DNA from: Callorhinus ursinus
Taxonomy: Eukaryota; Chordata; Mammalia; Carnivora; Otariidae
DNA: 64,000 nucleotides
Reading direction: 5' to 3'
Assembly (NCBI RefSeq): GCF_003265705.1
Contig: NW_020312867.1
Location: forward strand, 8,433,470 to 8,497,469
A program made the translations under genes and the position numbers. The notes beneath the pieces were generated by a model, which saw nothing but the letters and a program-made list of their open reading frames with translations, ran no database searches and had not been told where the DNA came from. This document shows positions 36,201 to 45,600 of the stretch, piece by piece. Each line of letters begins with the position of its first letter. Positions within the stretch are counted from its first letter, which is position 1.

Positions 36201-38485
36201 CCTCATTTCCTGAACTGACCCTCCCATCTGACTCCGCAGAGCACACGGTGCTTGATCGGGGATGGTCCCTCTGCTGGGCTCCTCACCCTGAGTGACGGTC
36301 AGCCCTGCATGCATTGCGTGTCCGTGAACGTGGGGCACGTGGGCCGCGTGGCTGGGGGGGCGGTGCCTGGGTGGATGCGCCCTGCCCCCCACCCCCCGCA
36401 AGACCTGCTGGCTCAGGAGTGGCTTTCCTCCACCCTCATGGCCTTCACCGCATCCTGCCCCACCTCATGCTGCCTTTTCTACCAGACTTGATAGGATGTT
36501 CTTCTAACTCGCCTCCCTCTGCTGCACCCCGGATTCGTCTGTGACTTGAGGTGCCTGTGTCTGCTTTGCCTGGCGCTGGCCTCTTCTCTCGGGAACGGCC
36601 TGTGCCTTCTTGTCCATCCTTTGGGCCCATCCCCTTCACAGTAGATACAAAGCAGAGATGACCAGTGTGGATAAAACAGAGCCACCTGTGGTCACTGTTT
36701 TCCTCTGTCGCACCCACCACGTTTCATCCCCCGCACTGAGGGGAGGCGTGAGGCCGGCAGCCTCCCCCCACCCCACATAGTGGCAGTAAGTTCCACAGCA
36801 AAACAGGGCAGCCCGCTGCCTCTCCCCCGGGGGCTCCGGCGGGGGACCCCTGAGGACAGTCTGCACCACCGGCTTTCGTAGGGGCAGATATTTTACGTTT
36901 AGTTCTTATTGTCTTCGGTTAAGATTTTAAAATAGATGTGTTTGGTTTTTATAGCAGTAGGCATTTATTTATACACTGAGCATCTTTCTTGTCTAACGTC
37001 TCCTGTAGGTAATGGATTTAAGTGGGGACAGTCGTCTGCATTTCAGCCTACAGGGCTGAGGATGCAAAGGGGCCTAGACATTTCTTCTCCCCCCACCCTG
37101 ACCCCGGGGGGCTGGGGGAAGGAGGCCCCTTGGCTGCCCCCTCACCCCCTCTGGAGTGAGAAGGAGGCACTGAGTCAGGGCTTTTTTGTCTGGCTCTGGG
37201 CCGGGAAGCACACAGGCCCTCTGTCCTGGGTGACAGCCCCTCCCCCTGCTTGTCCTTGGTGGTGGTGACAGGCCGGGCAGCGAGCATGTGTGTCTTCTCT
37301 GCTCCCAGGGACACCGAGATCGATGACCTGAAGACACAGCTGTCGCGCATGCAGGAGGACTGGATCGAGGAGGAGTGCCACCGCGTGGAGGCCCAGCTGG
37401 CCCTGAAGGAGGCGCGCAAGGAGATCAAGCAGCTCAAGCAGGTCATCGACACAGTCAAGAACAACCTGATTGATAAGGACAAGGGGCTGCAGAAGTACTT
37501 CGTGGACATCAACATCCAGAACAAGAAGCTGGAGACGCTGCTACACAGCATGGAAGTGGCCCAGAACGGCACGGCCAAGGAGGACGGCACCGGGGAGTCG
37601 GCCGGCGGGTCCCCTGCCCGCTCCCTCACCCGCAGCTCCACCTACACCAAGCTGAGTGACCCCGCCGTCTGCGGCGACCGCCCCCCCAGCGACCACCCTG
37701 GGGCCTCTGCCGAGGACGGGGCTGACAGTGGCTTCGCGGGGCTGACCGAGGACACGCTGAGCCGGACGGACGCGCTGGAGGCCAGCAGCCTGCTGTCGTC
37801 GGGGGTGGACTGCGGCCCCGAGGAGGGCTCACTGCACAGCAGCTTTGGCCTGGGCCCCCGCTTCCCCGCCAGCAACACCTACGAGAAGCTGCTGTGTGGC
37901 CTGGAGGCCGGGGTGCAGGCCAGCTGCATGCAGGAGCGCGCCATCCAGACGGACTTCGCGCAGTACCAGCCGGACCTGGACGCCATCCTGGAGAAAGTGA
38001 CCCAGGCCCAGGTCTGCGGGGCAGTCCCTGAATTGGGGGTCGGGGATCCAGAGCTGGAGCCCCAACCCCCGGGGCCCAAAGACCCCAGCTCCGCCGTGGT
38101 GGTGACGGTGGGTGACGAGCTGGAGGCCCCGGAGCCCATCACCCGAGGGCCCAGCGCGCACTGGCCGGGTGCCAACCGCAGCCCCGGCCCGTCGGTGAGC
38201 GTGGCGTGCCCGCTGGAAGAGGAGGAGGCGGCCGCCGCCGAGAAGGAGCCCAAGAGCTACTGGAGCCGCCACTACATCGTGGATCTGCTGGCCGTGGTGG
38301 TGCCGGCCGTGCCCACGGTGGCCTGGCTCTGCCGCTCGCAGCGGCGCCAGGGCCAGCCGGTTTACAACATCAGCTCGCTGCTAAGGGGCTGCTGCACTGT
38401 GGCCCTGCACTCCATCCGCAGGGCCAGCTGCCGCTCGCTGAGCCCACACGGCCCGAGCGCCGCGGCAGGCAGCTCCCAGCTGTGA
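30018..38485 (+). CDS. SNPH: Syntaphilin, four coding exons
   Basis: Join 30018-30067, 30789-30896, 34112-34261, 37309-38485: 1485 nt, 494 residues, the length I recall for human syntaphilin. All junctions are GT-AG and keep frame (each intron splits an AGG/CGG-type Arg codon after two bases). Syntaphilin is a neuronal mitochondrial outer-membrane protein that holds mitochondria on axonal microtubules; it was first described as a syntaxin-1 binder that blocks SNARE assembly. Residues 1-70 are Ser-rich. Residues about 77-200 form a charged heptad-type coiled coil (syntaxin- and microtubule-binding region in the family). Residues 200-400 are low-complexity and acidic. Residues about 424-445 (start YIVDLLAVVV) form a membrane anchor, followed by a basic patch and a second weakly hydrophobic segment. 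No frameshift or stop, so the gene looks functional. Confidence 0.97.
30512..30590 (+). repeat. 35-bp tandem duplication in SNPH intron
   Basis: Two exact 35-bp units (30512-30546, 30547-30581; start CCAGCCTCCATTCC, end CCGGGAGGA) and a 9-bp partial third copy. Lies in the 721-bp intron between the first two coding exons. The exactness suggests a recent duplication, possibly variable between individuals. Confidence 0.95.
30789..30896 (+). CDS. SNPH: SNPH second coding exon
   Basis: Acceptor CTGCCTCCAG (ending 30788), donor CCCAG|GTAACC. Encodes a Ser-rich segment including SVRDAYGTSSLSSSS, residues 18-52 plus split Arg codons at both ends. An (AGC)n-like run underlies the serines. Confidence 0.95.
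32515..32675 (+). promoter_or_regulatory. Intronic CpG cluster in SNPH
   Basis: High local CpG density (GGCGCCCGGGG, CTCCGCGCCCC, GCACGGCGG, TGTCGCGCGG) inside intron 2 of SNPH, in otherwise ordinary sequence. Could be an internal promoter or enhancer; no coding exon or initiator can be shown. Confidence 0.3.
33186..33232. repeat. (CA)n microsatellite in SNPH intron
   Basis: About 23 uninterrupted AC units. Long open frames of Cys-Val or Thr-His across it are artefacts of the repeat. Confidence 0.97.
33330..33620. repeat. Degenerate GTGTG/CACGTG-rich tract
   Basis: Irregular runs of GTGTGTG, CACGTGTG, GCACGGGC and CGTGTG, not a simple tandem array. It follows the (CA)n tract by 100 bp and may be a decayed expansion of it. 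Alternating purine-pyrimidine text is prominent. Confidence 0.55.
34112..34261 (+). CDS. SNPH: SNPH third coding exon
   Basis: Acceptor CCCCTTGCAG (ending 34111), donor GACCG|GTGAGC. Encodes RSMKYTLCSDNHG..., the lead-in to the coiled coil (TPLQQKEVCIRHLKARLKDT), residues 54-102. Nearly identical to my recollection of the human protein. Confidence 0.97.
35080..35310 (-). repeat. Old antisense L1 fragment in SNPH intron
   Basis: 'gtcccagaacattctcagca', 'ggattcgtctgttctggaca' and 'gcatataaacggaagcatgt' are degraded antisense L1 phrases of the type seen at 24.2 kb. No coding capacity. Confidence 0.65.
37309..38485 (+). CDS. SNPH: SNPH last coding exon
   Basis: Acceptor TCTGCTCCCAG (ending 37308); stop TGA at 38483-38485. 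Holds most of the protein (residues 103-494): the coiled coil (DTEIDDLKTQLSRMQEDWIE onward), the KLSDPAVCGD linker, the AIQTDF motif, the acidic EEEEAAAAEKEP stretch, the membrane anchor and the NISSLLRGC segment. Very GC-rich, so all other frames are also open for long distances; those are shadows. Confidence 0.98.
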
Positions 38486-39797
38486 GCGCGGCCTGACCGC
38501 TCTCCCTCCCGCTCGTGCCCCGGGGGCCTCATCTTACTTCAGTTTGGGGTTTGGGAGTGGCTTTTTCGGGACGTGAACAGTGTCAGGGGGCTGGGAGTCG
38601 GGGTTGGGAGAAGGCACCCCCAAACCGTGACAGAGGACAAGGGGAGAGAGACCAAAGGCAGGGAGGCACGCCGAAGGGACGCACTGCAGAGAGGGGAGGT
38701 GGGGAGGTTCCCCCACCCGGCCCTGTCCACCTGGACCTCCGCACGGGGCCGCCCGCCCACCGCCCCCTCCCCAAAGTCTCCGGTCTGTCGATGTGGGGAG
38801 GCGGGGCCTGAGGTGCCCGCGGGAGCCTCCCCGCCCCCACCCCCGTGTCCCGATCCGGCCCGCCCACGCCTCCTCTCCAGCCGCCCCCTGCCCTCAGTCC
38901 AGCCTTCTGGGCCAGTATTACCTCCTCGCCCAGAGTACAGGCCACCGGCCCAGGACTCGGAGCCGGGGTCTGCAACCCCTGGGCCCCGGCTGCAGTTCCA
39001 GCGTCTTCAGGCTGCTCCCGGCTGTGGGATTCGGAAGCCTAGTCTGGCCATAGGCGCGGGCCGGAGGAAAGACGGGGCGATGTTGGGCACGAGGCGGCAG
39101 AGCGCAGCGTGGCTTCTGTGTCTGTTCGTCCTGGACCTTCCCCAGGCTCCGCTTCCCTCTCGGCGCGTCTGGCTGTGTCAGATCGTTCTTCCCATGAGAG
39201 CTGAGCCGGACAGGCTAGTGCTGGGGCTGGAGCCTCTGCGGGCCCCGGAGGAGGAGGCGGCGGCTGGCAGCTGTGTGTTTGTGGGGGGGGGGAACCTCCT
39301 CCAGCCCTTCTGAGACAAGGTCCTGCAGTCGGGGAGGCGGGGCTGGACTCGGCAATCCTCAGCTGCTTTGAGAAGCCAGACGACTACCCCTGGAGCTCAC
39401 CCCAAGTTTCTCTGGGGGGCCTCGGGCCCAACTTCTGCTTTGCACTATGTTCACTTTGGGGCTTGGCTCTCATGCACCCCAGCATCTCCACTGAGGGGCT
39501 GCTTGCATTCTAGGGTGAGGGCTCCTAGACTTAGACCTACCTACCCCTGGAGGGACTCCCAGCAGGACGGATGGCACGATGGGATACTGAAGCCATGATG
39601 TTTCTCCCGACCAAAGCAGGGTGCCCGGGGTTGTCTCAGGCAGGGACGGGGCAGGGCAGGTGGGAGCCCTGCGGCCTCCCTGCTCACAGCCTGAGGCCAG
39701 GCGGCCTGGGACCTTCACTGTCCCCCCTCCTTCCCTGGGACCCCATGTGGTCCTCCAGCCAAGCTGCTGACGTTTTACCACCACTATTATTTGACAA

Positions 39798-39803
39798 AAT
39801 AAA
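39798..39803 (+). terminator. SNPH: Alternative SNPH poly(A) signal
   Basis: AATAAA in an AT-richer pocket (TTTGACAAAATAAACGC) about 1.3 kb after the stop codon. The distal signal lies 566 bp further on. Use of either needs transcript data. Confidence 0.5.
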
Positions 39804-40363
39804 CGCACTCCTTCTCTCTTGAGGGGCTTACACCCGTCTGGCGGCCCCTCCCACTCTTCAGAAGTTAGGCCCCACATCTGGGGGGGGTGGGACCCCGTGT
39901 TTCACTCATCCCTCTGGCCCCGGGGCCACTCTGGTTCTCTGCCCAGGTTGCTCGCCCACCCCCGCTGCTCCGACAGCCAGCTGCTGCCTCACTTAGGGGC
40001 CCCGCCTTTCCTCTCTGCGTCCTCCACTCAAGGCGGGGGGCACCTGCATGCACTGGGAGTGGGCAGCCAGCTCAGCCATGGGGGCGACAGCCCCCTCTGC
40101 CACACGCTTTGTGCCTCCAAAGCTCCCCCCACCGGTTGGGGCCTCAGACAGACCAGCCGTCCTTTGTGGAGCACCCCTCCCCCCGAACCACACCCGAACT
40201 CCTGGGGCCTGGCTGGGGCTGCCCCACAGACGCTGGGGTCATGACACGGAGGGGCAGTGAACAAAGCCAAGCCGGGCCTGGCCGTGGACCCAGCCTCCTG
40301 TGCCGTGTACTCGCGAAGCTGCGCGTAGTGTCTCCTTAGAAGTAGCCCAAGCTTTGCCGAGAA

Positions 40364-40369
40364 AATAAA
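40364..40369 (+). terminator. SNPH: Distal SNPH poly(A) signal
   Basis: AATAAA within GAGAAAATAAATGTATG. It is followed by a locally T-rich stretch suited to the downstream element. Confidence 0.75.
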
Positions 40370-40499
40370 TGTATGACTCCATTTGACAACATGCAATCTA
40401 TGTATTTTTCGCACTGGAATTCAGTCGAGCCGCGCAGCCCCTCTGCTCCTGTGTCTTGCTATCTGTGGCCTTCCTGTCGTGTCTTGTGTTTCGGTGGAC

Positions 40500-40935
40500 G
40501 TGGTCGGGGCCGTAGCCGCTCCGTCCCGCCGGAGGACGCCCTGCTGAAGGGCCGCGCCCGAGGTGAGTGGGGCCGCCGCTCTGGGTTGAGGGGCCCTCGC
40601 CCACAGTGTCGAGGGTCTTCTCTCTTGGGGCCTTCAACGGGCTTTTCCTCCTCGGGTCAGTGGAGGCCGTGGCTCCGCGCCCGGCCCCGGGACACACCCC
40701 GAGAGCACGCGGGCAGGCGGCCCTGGCCCGGGCCCTGGCGCGCACGCGCGTGCGTGCTCAGTAGCCGCATCTATGCAAGGGGGGGGGGCAGCGCTGCGCG
40801 CGCAGCTCCGAACGCTGGGGGCACCGCGGCCTGCTGGCCGGCCCTGGCACCGCGGGGCACAGAGTGTGGGGCAGGAGGCCGGGGGCAGGAGGCCGAGGCC
40901 AGGGCCGGGGCGGGGGGGGGGGGGGCCCGCCCGCG
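40500..40935. promoter_or_regulatory. Orphan CpG-rich block between convergent genes
   Basis: Dense CpGs (GGCCGCGCCCGAG, CTCCGCGCCCGGCCCC, GCGCACGCGCGTGCG) and a G-run at 40912-40924, placed just after the SNPH poly(A) site and 1.3 kb before the SDCBP2 3' end. It contains CCCGAG|GTGAGT (40561/40562), a consensus donor on the + strand, so it may be a promoter and first exon of an unnamed RNA. No known coding gene is recognised. Confidence 0.4.
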
Positions 40936-42204
40936 CAGTGCTCTTCCTCCAAAGCTCCCCCTTTACCTTCTTGCTTAATACCTCCTCCTGCTGGGCCATG
41001 GCCTTGCCCTTCTGCCCTCGGCTCCTAACGCAGAAATCCTCGGGGGAGGGGGCCCTTGCCCCCCTGGCCTCCGGCTGGAGCTGATTCAATCCTAAAGGAC
41101 ATTTCCCCAAGAACCACCTACTGAACTGCTGGTCCCTTGGAGCCCAGCGGCCAGAAGTGGCTTCTGTTAGTTGGAGGGCCTGGGTCTGGGCCTCCCTGCT
41201 GCTCCTCTGCTCCGGGCTCAGGCAGGAATCAGAGCCGGGGCTGGGACTCTGCACCGAGAGCTGGCCTCCAGCGGAGTTTATTCCGGGGAGATGCCCGGAA
41301 TAACTTAGCTTTTCACTGAACAGCCTGCCCAGGCATCGCTAGCACCAGGGTATCCGACAGCGTTTGGGGAGGGGTGGGCATCCCCGAAGTTCTGGGACAA
41401 GGGTCTACCGAGGGCCTGAGCCCAGGGAACTCAGGACCTCCTTCTCTGACCTAGAGGGCCAGTACCGAGAAGTCACAGCATACTCTCCCATTGGGCCATC
41501 CCCTCAATGGAGAATTCAGGGGATACGGGAAGGGGGAAGGTGGGGAGGGTCTCCATTTTGTCTCCTTTGTCCTTCTGTTCAGACAGAGTTGTACCCACAG
41601 CAGACAGCTCTGAATTAAAGCATGAAAACACAGCAAGACCCTCGGCCTGTTTTCTTTATATCGTGCTTCCCCTCCACCCCGAGGAGTGAGGCAGGGGGCT
41701 CAAACCATCCCTGCCAAGCTGGGAGGCACAGTGAACACACAGGGAACGGCTGAGGGGAAAGAGATCCTTTCTGAGGTTGCGGGAACCAGAGAGCCGCATG
41801 CTGGCTCAGTGCTGCCATGTGCCTGTCCCAGCAGCTGAGGGTCACTCCCCTCCTGGGTCACACAAAGGATCCAGGATCTAGAAGGGCCTGCCCCAGCCCC
41901 CCACCGAGGGTTAGCCCTGCTGGGGCCTGTAAGCGCACCGCATCCCCTCCGGCACCCCTAAAGTGGACCTCATATCTGCTCTGCAGATGCAGAAGCAGGT
42001 TAAGCAGGGGTGCTCTGAAACCAGTGTCCCTCCTCCAGAGTCCCTCACGGCTCCCCCTCTCCAGTCACCCCGGCAGGCAGCACGTGATGGTGGCAGAGCC
42101 AAATCTCTGCTCTCAGAGACCATGTGTCACCACTGCTTAGAAGAAAACCAGGCCTGGCATGTCATGGGACCAAGGATTCTGGAACTTTCAATTACTTTTG
42201 AAGA

Positions 42205-42640
42205 AGGGCTTGTATTTAAAAGCAAATCTTTATTCAAAAGAAGTGAAGGATTGTAACTATGTACAGTTTGTGACACACAGCCCGCAAGGGGAAAAGAAAA
42301 AATTCTCACAAAGAACGAGGTCGTGTTCTCTCAAAACGTGAAACTGTTTTTCTGGTAGAGGCAGCAAAAGTCTTGCAAGGGACCCAGCTGCAACTTTAAG
42401 AAGCATTTGGCCGGCTTGCCTACGTGCCCCGCATTTCAACCCATTTCAACCGCACAGAGGGTCACTGCCTGTGGGCCCTAGTGCATCTCCGAGTCTGAGG
42501 CTCCGAGGAGGTCTGCGTGCGCCCCTCAGGACCGCCCCGCCCCAGGCAGCCGGCCTCCCCCCACACCTGTCCTCCGATGACTCTGCCCTTTCCTGCAGGA
42601 GGGTGGGAGAGTGGGCCGGCTGAGCGGCCCTCCCCTGGCT
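42205..42640 (-). other. SDCBP2: SDCBP2 3' UTR
   Basis: Runs from the stop codon (42643-42641) to a canonical AATAAA on the - strand at 42234-42229. Cleavage is expected around 42205-42220. The sequence is unique and has no SINE. Confidence 0.8.
42229..42234 (-). terminator. SDCBP2: SDCBP2 poly(A) signal
   Basis: TTTATT on the + strand, AATAAA on the coding strand, about 407 bases after the stop codon. Confidence 0.8.
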
Positions 42641-42695
42641 TCATACATCTGGGATCGAGTGGTCCATGGCGTGGTGGAGCAGGGTCGAGGACAAC
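42641..42695 (-). CDS. SDCBP2: SDCBP2 coding exon 8 (last)
   Basis: Acceptor TGTATCTAG, then GTTGTCC...; encodes (K)[17 protein letters not shown] and stop. The Lys codon is split from exon 7 (AA|G). The ending matches the conserved C-terminal tail of syntenins. Confidence 0.93.
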
Positions 42696-45600
42696 CTAGA
42701 TACAGGAACCAGGACAGTCGCCAAAACCGGCAGCAGGTTCTCCTCCCTACCAGCCGGCACAGCCCCAGGGGGCCTTCATGTCCACTTCTAAGACTTTCAG
42801 GGCTCCCACTGGGAGCCACCAGCCACTGGGCCCTGGGAAGGGAGGGCAGGGGAGGGAGGAAGCTGGTGTGGTGGGAGGCGGGGAGGTGAGGGGGAAGGCA
42901 GGAGAGGGGCAGCCTTACTTTTTGACCATGTGCTCGTAGATCACAGTGGGGATGACGGTCAAGGTGACAACGTTCCCGGCCATGGCCAGAATCTCTGTGA
43001 CTTCTTTGTCCTGGAGAGGAGGTGAGTGAGGGGTCACCCCGGGGCCAGGGGCGACTCTGAGGCACCTTTGCGGGGGGGGGGGGCGCTCAGCACGGCCCCC
43101 TGCTAGAGGACCCTGCTGCCATCAGGTGGGGGTCTCAGGCAGAAACCCGGGTGCAGCCTTGCTTGAGCAAGAGCATAAGTCCCCTGACCTGAGGATCTCT
43201 GCAGTAAAAGCGAGCACGCCCCTCCCCACCCTACCCCTGAAGGCCTGTCTGTGGGAGTCAGTCACCCTCAGGCTCTGGCCCCACAGCACAGGGAAAATTA
43301 CCATGCAGTGGGGGCCATCAGGTGCAGCCACCCACCCACTGTGCTCCTGTTGGCCGCCAGCCCAGCAGGGCCCTCCTGGGCCCTCTTCCTCTTACACCTT
43401 GCTGCCCAGTAAAGAAAGGAAGGTCTGTGGACGCCACTCAGACCAGGGGGAGAACAAGAAAGGTCAAGGCTCTACGCAAACTGGGCCAAATAGACCAAAC
43501 TCTGAGGCATGGCCACACAAGAGCTTCTGGCCCTTACTCAGAGACTAGGACTGTTCACATATATCTAACTTGCTTAAGCACTCAGTTGTTGCAGGACAAG
43601 TGGCAAAGACATGCTAGATGGGCCTAGTGACAGCCACAGGGTGGAAATGGGTCCGCTTTCAGGAGACAAACCATCTCAAAAAGCACAGCTATGTGGGGCC
43701 ATTCAGGAAAGGGAGAGCCCCTGTCCTCAGAGCCTCGGAGCACCACGGTTTGCCAGGATAATGGACAAGTTCATCACGAGGCCCCGAGCCTTTGGGGAGG
43801 AAGAGAGAATCTGCAGCACATTGTAGCACGACTGCTCTCTGGAAGAGTTAAGATCAAAGAACTGGAATGCTTTGAAAGGAGTGGATTTGCTAGTATCCAG
43901 AGAGAGACAGTGACTCAGAATCCGTACTGGCGGAGTCAACTGTTTAGGGATAAAGGGCTCCCTTTGGATGGTCATGCCTGAGCCCTGGGTGGGGGGAGAA
44001 ACACCGTGGGAGGGACCTTAGACACCCATCAGGAAGAACTTCCTGATCACAATGCTCATGAGCCCCCAGAGCAAGCTTCCAACGAAGGTGGGGAGACCGC
44101 TGAGCACGGGAAGCAGATACGGGGCAGGAATGGCCTGGTGATGGCCCTCAAGAGGGGTGGAGAAGTGGCTTCGAAGCCTGTGCTGGCTTCGAGATGCCAC
44201 TGACCAGGCCGCGTCGGTCAGGGGAGCCCTGTTCTCAGTCCTGGGCGGCAGCAAGTCAGGATCAAACCACTTTCACCTGTTCAGGGACCAAAAGCCACAT
44301 GACTCATCATCCCTGGTGCCTGAAAGCGCCCACCCCTCGGTCAGCGTCCACTAGACCCTGGACCCCTTGTTCTTTCTTGCTTTTTAAAAATAAAATGCCA
44401 CACACACACACACACACACACCCTCAAAAGATGAACAGAGGTCAGAAGTGTGTTTCTGAGCAGGAATTTTCTAAAATACTCCATTACGGACTGTGAGCCA
44501 CCATGCAGACAGAAGCGCCGTGCTGAGGAGGGAGGCGTCCACGCAGTCAGCTGCCCCTCCCCCGGCGCTCTGTCCTGCCGCCCACCCTCACCCCCTCCTT
44601 GCCTCTCGTCTGGCTTCCACACGTTGGTGACAGTAGCTCATATTTACTGAGCACTTACCACGGGCTTTGGCACTGTGCTCAGAGCTCTACCTACCTCATC
44701 TTATTGAGCCCCCACAGCAACTGGAGGATGAGGGACCTGAGGCTTGGGTGGGGACAGTAGCTCGCCCGCAGACATGAACCTTCTGTCCACCCAGCCAGCT
44801 CTCAGCCGCTGCAGCCCCTGGGGCCAGGGCACAGCCGCTGGCCTACCTTCAGCCCGATGACGTTCTGCCCGTTCACCTCGCACACGGCGTGGTTGGTGAG
44901 GAGCCCATTGCGGGCCGCAGAACTCCCTTTGACCACAGAGATAACCTTCCCCTTCTTGATGACAAAGCCAATGTGGCCCATGCTGTCCTTGTGCATGGTG
45001 ACGGTCCGCTGGAAGGGCCTGGCGGGGAAAGACAGTGAGCTGGGCCTGGGACGTGGCTGGGGCCAGACAGGGAGGCTCTGGGGGCCTGGCTACCCACCTG
45101 TCCCGAGCGACCATGACGATCTTCTCCACTGATGCTCTCTTCAGCACCCGGTGGGCTCTGTCCGTGCTCCACCCGGCACAGTCACGCCCGTCAATCTGCA
45201 GGATCTGATCCCCGAAGCGCAGCCCCACAAGAGACGCAGGGCTGTTGGCCTTCACCAGCTGCACGAAGAGCCCCTGGAGAAGGAAGGGCCCTGCCATCAG
45301 CTCCACAGCCCACTCTGAGCCCAGGTCCCTCCTGTGGCTGTGCTCCTGATCATCTAGGAGCTATAGCTCTGTGTGGGCAGGACAGCGGTTACCCCATTTT
45401 CCTGGGGAGGAAACACTCCAGGCCACATAGCCGGGGGCAGCTGAGTCAGGCTTTCAACCCTGGCTGGAGGCTGCACCCCCAGCCTCCAGACTGCCTGGCT
45501 TCTTACAATGGCATTGGCGCCCCTGGCTTCCACTGTCTACAGACAGCTGCCTGGAAGCCAGATCCCTCTGATGGAGGGGAGGGGGGAAGGGAGGCTCTGA

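Larger units (their letters stand above)
38486..40386 (+). other. SNPH: SNPH 3' UTR
   Basis: GC-rich sequence from the stop codon to a canonical AATAAA at 40364-40369, with cleavage expected some 10-25 bases later. An internal AATAAA at 39798-39803 may give a shorter mRNA. Open frames within it (for example about 38.57-39.31 kb, 246 codons) have no conserved domain and are explained by base composition. Confidence 0.8.

Noticed and set aside
37626..38272. Minus-strand frames opposite the last SNPH exon
   Set aside because: Shadows of the GC-rich SNPH coding frame on the other strand; the + strand frame has the conserved protein.
38573..39313. 246-codon + strand frame after the SNPH stop
   Set aside because: Lies in the 3' UTR before the poly(A) signals, Pro/Arg-rich, no domain, no splice support.
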